From a virus: a stretch of 32,739 nt of DNA. Made by a program: the position numbers and the translations under genes. Under the pieces are notes generated by a model. It did not search any database, was not told the DNA's origin, and saw only the letters and a program-made list of their open reading frames with translations. Position 1 is the stretch's first letter; every line of letters begins with the position of its first letter. The stretch spans positions 1-32,739 of the IMG/VR virus record IMGVR_UViG_3300009428_000032; one strand, given 5' to 3'. This document shows positions 30,567 through 32,739 of the stretch, piece after piece.

Positions 30567-31724
30567 ATGCCAAATCCAAATGGTGGTTTAATAACCGAAA
30601 CTAATGCTCAGTATTATTCAGGTCAGCAAGGCTTTATAGGTGATGGTGTTACGTTATCATTTGTTTGTAATTTTAACACAGACTTAGCTAACGCTGTTGT
30701 TGGTGCTTCTAATGCAAACTATACGGTAACTGTAAATGGTCTTGCACCTGGTACATTCACTATGGCAAACAACATTATAAAATTTAATGTTGCACCTGCT
30801 AATTTAGCGGTAATTTTAATTACCCTAAGCACAAATGCTTTAAGGTTTAACTATGGTGGTTATCAATACACTAGCCTTAATGATATAATCAATAACTTTA
30901 TGGTTGCATATGTTGGTGCTGGCAAACTAATACTTAGTGCTAAAAGAACAGACATTATATTTCATGCTAAACGTGGTATGCAAGAGTTTAGCTACGATAC
31001 GTTAAAAAGTATTAAGTCTCAGGAGCTAACTATGTCACCTAGCCTAACAGCTATAATACCACAGGATTACGTTAATTACGTTAGGTTATCTTGGATAGAC
31101 AACTTAGGTGTTAAAAGAATAATATACCCGAACAATAACTTAACTATAATCCCAGCTCAAGCATTAGAGCAAGACAATAAAGGAGTCCCAGTGCAAGATG
31201 GATTTGGTGAGAATATAGAAACTGATCCACCTGAAACAGTACAGAGGTGGAGAAAAGCTAATGCTAGCATAATATCAGGAACTTTTAGTAACACACAGCT
31301 AAATCAAGGTTTTGATTTTGATAGAGATTATTGAGATAGTTTTTGGGGTGGCGTAAACGGACAGAGATATGGTCTAGAGCCTCAACTTACACAAAGAAAC
31401 GGGTGGTTTGGTATCGATGAGGTTAGAGGCGTATTCACCTTTTCAAGCAATTTAAAGGACGTTATGATAACCATAGAGTACATTTCTGACGGTCTAGCAT
31501 ACGACTTGGACACTAGGGTTCCCAAGATGATAGAGGACGCTATGTACAGCCATATAAGCCACGCAATAATAGCCAGTAGAATCAATCAGCCAGAATACGT
31601 TGTTAATAGATTAAGACGAGAACGAAGTGCTAAACTTAGAAACGCAAAAATAAGGCTGTCTAACATAAAGCTAGGTGAGATAGTTCAAGTTATGAGAGGT
31701 AAATCTAAATGGATAAAATCTTAA
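30567..31724 (+). CDS. Tail ring protein with in-frame TGA at codon 256
   Basis: One gene of 386 codons broken only by TGA at 31332-31334. Before it, RFNYGGYQYTSLNDIINNFM, LSAKRTDIIFHAKRGMQEFS and IPQDYVNYVRLSWIDNLGVK are conserved ring-protein blocks. After it, in the same frame, come GQRYGLEPQLTQRNGWFGID, YISDGLAYDLDTRVPKMIED and VVNRLRRERSAKLRNAKIRL, ending LGEIVQVMRGKSKWIKS, the conserved C-terminus of the same family. With TGA as Trp the junction would read FDRDYWDSFWGG. No internal ATG gives the second part a sensible separate start before its first conserved block. The TGA is thus read through, a recent nonsense mutation, or a sequence error; the full-length product is the functional form. 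Confidence 0.8.
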
Positions 31725-31727
31725 AAT

Positions 31728-32739
31728 ATGCCAGAAGCTAATAATCAATTTACAGGCTCTAAGATGAATAAAGATCTTAGCCCTAGATTAATCCCTAGTA
31801 CACAGTACATAGACGCAAGGAACGCTACAGTATTAAATTCTGAAGGTGGAGAATCAGGGTTGCTTCAAAATGTTGAGGGTAATACATTATTAACTAATCT
31901 TAATTGAATTGGAGAGAATTTAGAGATAGTAGGCTTATTTTCAGATAAGATATTAGATAGAATGTTTTTGTTTGTAACGAACTGGAATGACCCATCTCCT
32001 GAAGGCGTGTCAAACTTTGCTTCACCAGCCTCTAGTCATTACATATGCATGTATGATATTAAGACTAACACCTCAACTACCTTAGTATCGGGGAGTTTTT
32101 TAAACTTTAGCAAAACAAAGCGTATACTTGCTGTAAATTTACTAGAAGATTTATTATTTTTTACAGATAATAGGAATCAGCCTAGAAAAATAAATGTTAA
32201 TTCTGCAATATCAGATTCCACTTATTATACGAATGAGGATAATATTTCAGTGTTAAGGTACTTCCCTTGGAATGCTCCTCGATTATCTAAGAATATATTA
32301 TCCCCAGGAAAAACAAGCCAATACCCTTTAGAGGTAAGAAGTGAGCTTTTAATAACTACTCAGCCACTTGTAATTGTTAAACCTTCTGGAACATACATTG
32401 AGCAGGTAGGATCTGCTGGCTGGACGACTAGCGGTGACGGAATCGATGCTTACATATCGATAACCATAGAAGGAACTTCTCCAAATCAAAATATTTCTAG
32501 CTTATTTGTTAGTGATTTTAATGTTAACTTAACAAGCAATATAACTACGAATCCAACAAATAAAAACCCAACAACTACTACTGGGGTTATTCAAAGTGCT
32601 ACAACTGGTTCTGGTGTAGGTTTAACTGTTAGTATAACAACTACTGGTGCTGTCGGCTCTGCTACAGTAACAGACGTTAGCATTACCTCTGCTGGTACAG
32701 GATATACAAGTGGAAATACAGTAACCTTTTCTGGCGCAA
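31728..32739 (+). CDS. Muzzle-like large tail protein, partial, with in-frame TGA at codon 60
   Basis: ATG at 31728, three bases after the ring gene, open to the right edge except for TGA at 31905-31907. The start (NNQFTGSKMNKDLSPRLIPS, then TQYIDARNATVLNSEGGESG) and the later LLEDLLFFTDNRNQPRKINV match the N-terminal part of the long tail-nozzle/muzzle proteins of crAss-like and marine Bacteroidota phages. Around the stop the frame reads LLTNLN-stop-IGENLEIVGLFSD and continues without interruption for ~277 codons. From residue ~274 it enters the GSG...GTGY domain shared with the ring protein. It probably forms the distal tail channel. Its end lies outside the window. Confidence 0.75.
32549..32739 (+). 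repeat. 191-base segment shared with the ring protein gene, copy 2
   Basis: Partner of 30149-30339, about 83% identical without gaps, and truncated by the window edge, so the shared region may be longer. Shared blocks include TTAACTGTTAGTATAACAAC (exact) and ACCTCTGCTGGTAC (exact). Confidence 0.85.

Noticed and set aside
31332-31334. Frameshift explanation for the broken ring protein gene
   Set aside because: The conserved sequence before and after the stop is in the same frame, so a substitution or decoding event is needed, not an insertion or deletion.
1-32739. Genome-wide reassignment of TGA to Trp
   Set aside because: TGA is the only nearby stop for several genes in ATGA overlaps, and terL, portal, scaffold, capsid, groEL and the fibre gene contain no internal TGA. 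Any decoding as sense must be partial, late or restricted.
1-32739. Insertion sequences, integrase or transposase genes
   Set aside because: No DDE, tyrosine or serine recombinase motif and no paired terminal inverted repeats were seen; the window looks like lytic phage core plus early genes.

Overview
The window is part of a double-stranded DNA tailed phage genome, not a bacterial chromosome. It most resembles the crAss-like (Crassvirales) phages and related short-tailed phages of aquatic Bacteroidota such as Flavobacteriia. This rests on three things. The order is small terminase, a ~740-residue large terminase, an ~800-residue portal, a scaffold, a ~490-residue capsid protein, two ring-type tail proteins and a muzzle-like protein. 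Genes have A/T-rich leaders instead of Shine-Dalgarno sites. Many small proteins look like ones I recall from such phages. The family names come from recognising motifs by eye; no search was run.

Layout. Positions 1-6485 hold a leftward block of about 18 small, tightly packed early genes. Only a DnaA C-terminal domain protein, a free-standing LytTR domain, a winged-helix protein and a DUF932 protein are recognisable. A tRNA-like structured element lies in this block at 5038-5100. Positions 6486-7452 are a ~970-base non-coding, repeat-rich divergent region with direct repeats, a hairpin, helically phased TGTTAR repeats and promoter-like elements. It is the likely control region and a candidate replication origin. 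Everything from 7453 to the right edge runs rightward.

The rightward block falls into modules. 7453-8310: small basic proteins. 8312-13480: tail-fibre/adhesin genes, including a 799-residue protein with two tandem copies of an arabinofuranosidase-B-like/LamG-like domain. 13536-15331: a complete phage groEL-groES pair. 15328-19933: a winged-helix protein, a run of small Lys/Ser/Gly-rich proteins, an M15 endolysin, two membrane proteins and a miniature HExxH protein. 19960-21251: small conserved proteins and a candidate small terminase. 21253-28588: large terminase, portal, scaffold and capsid. 28671-32739: head-tail connector and tail genes, the last cut by the right edge. Hairpin terminators follow the capsid gene and the gene after it.

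Main points of interest. (1) Two neighbouring tail genes are each interrupted by one in-frame TGA (31332-31334 and 31905-31907), with the rest of the protein continuing in frame, while TGA ends several other genes in the window. (2) The phage carries its own chaperonin and co-chaperonin, and perhaps a second Cpn10-like protein. (3) A 191-base segment is shared without gaps at about 83% identity between the ring protein and the muzzle-like gene, exactly 2400 bases apart, with a more distant relative in a tail-fibre gene. (4) The tRNA-like element has two near-identical T-arm hairpins in tandem and no room for a D-arm.
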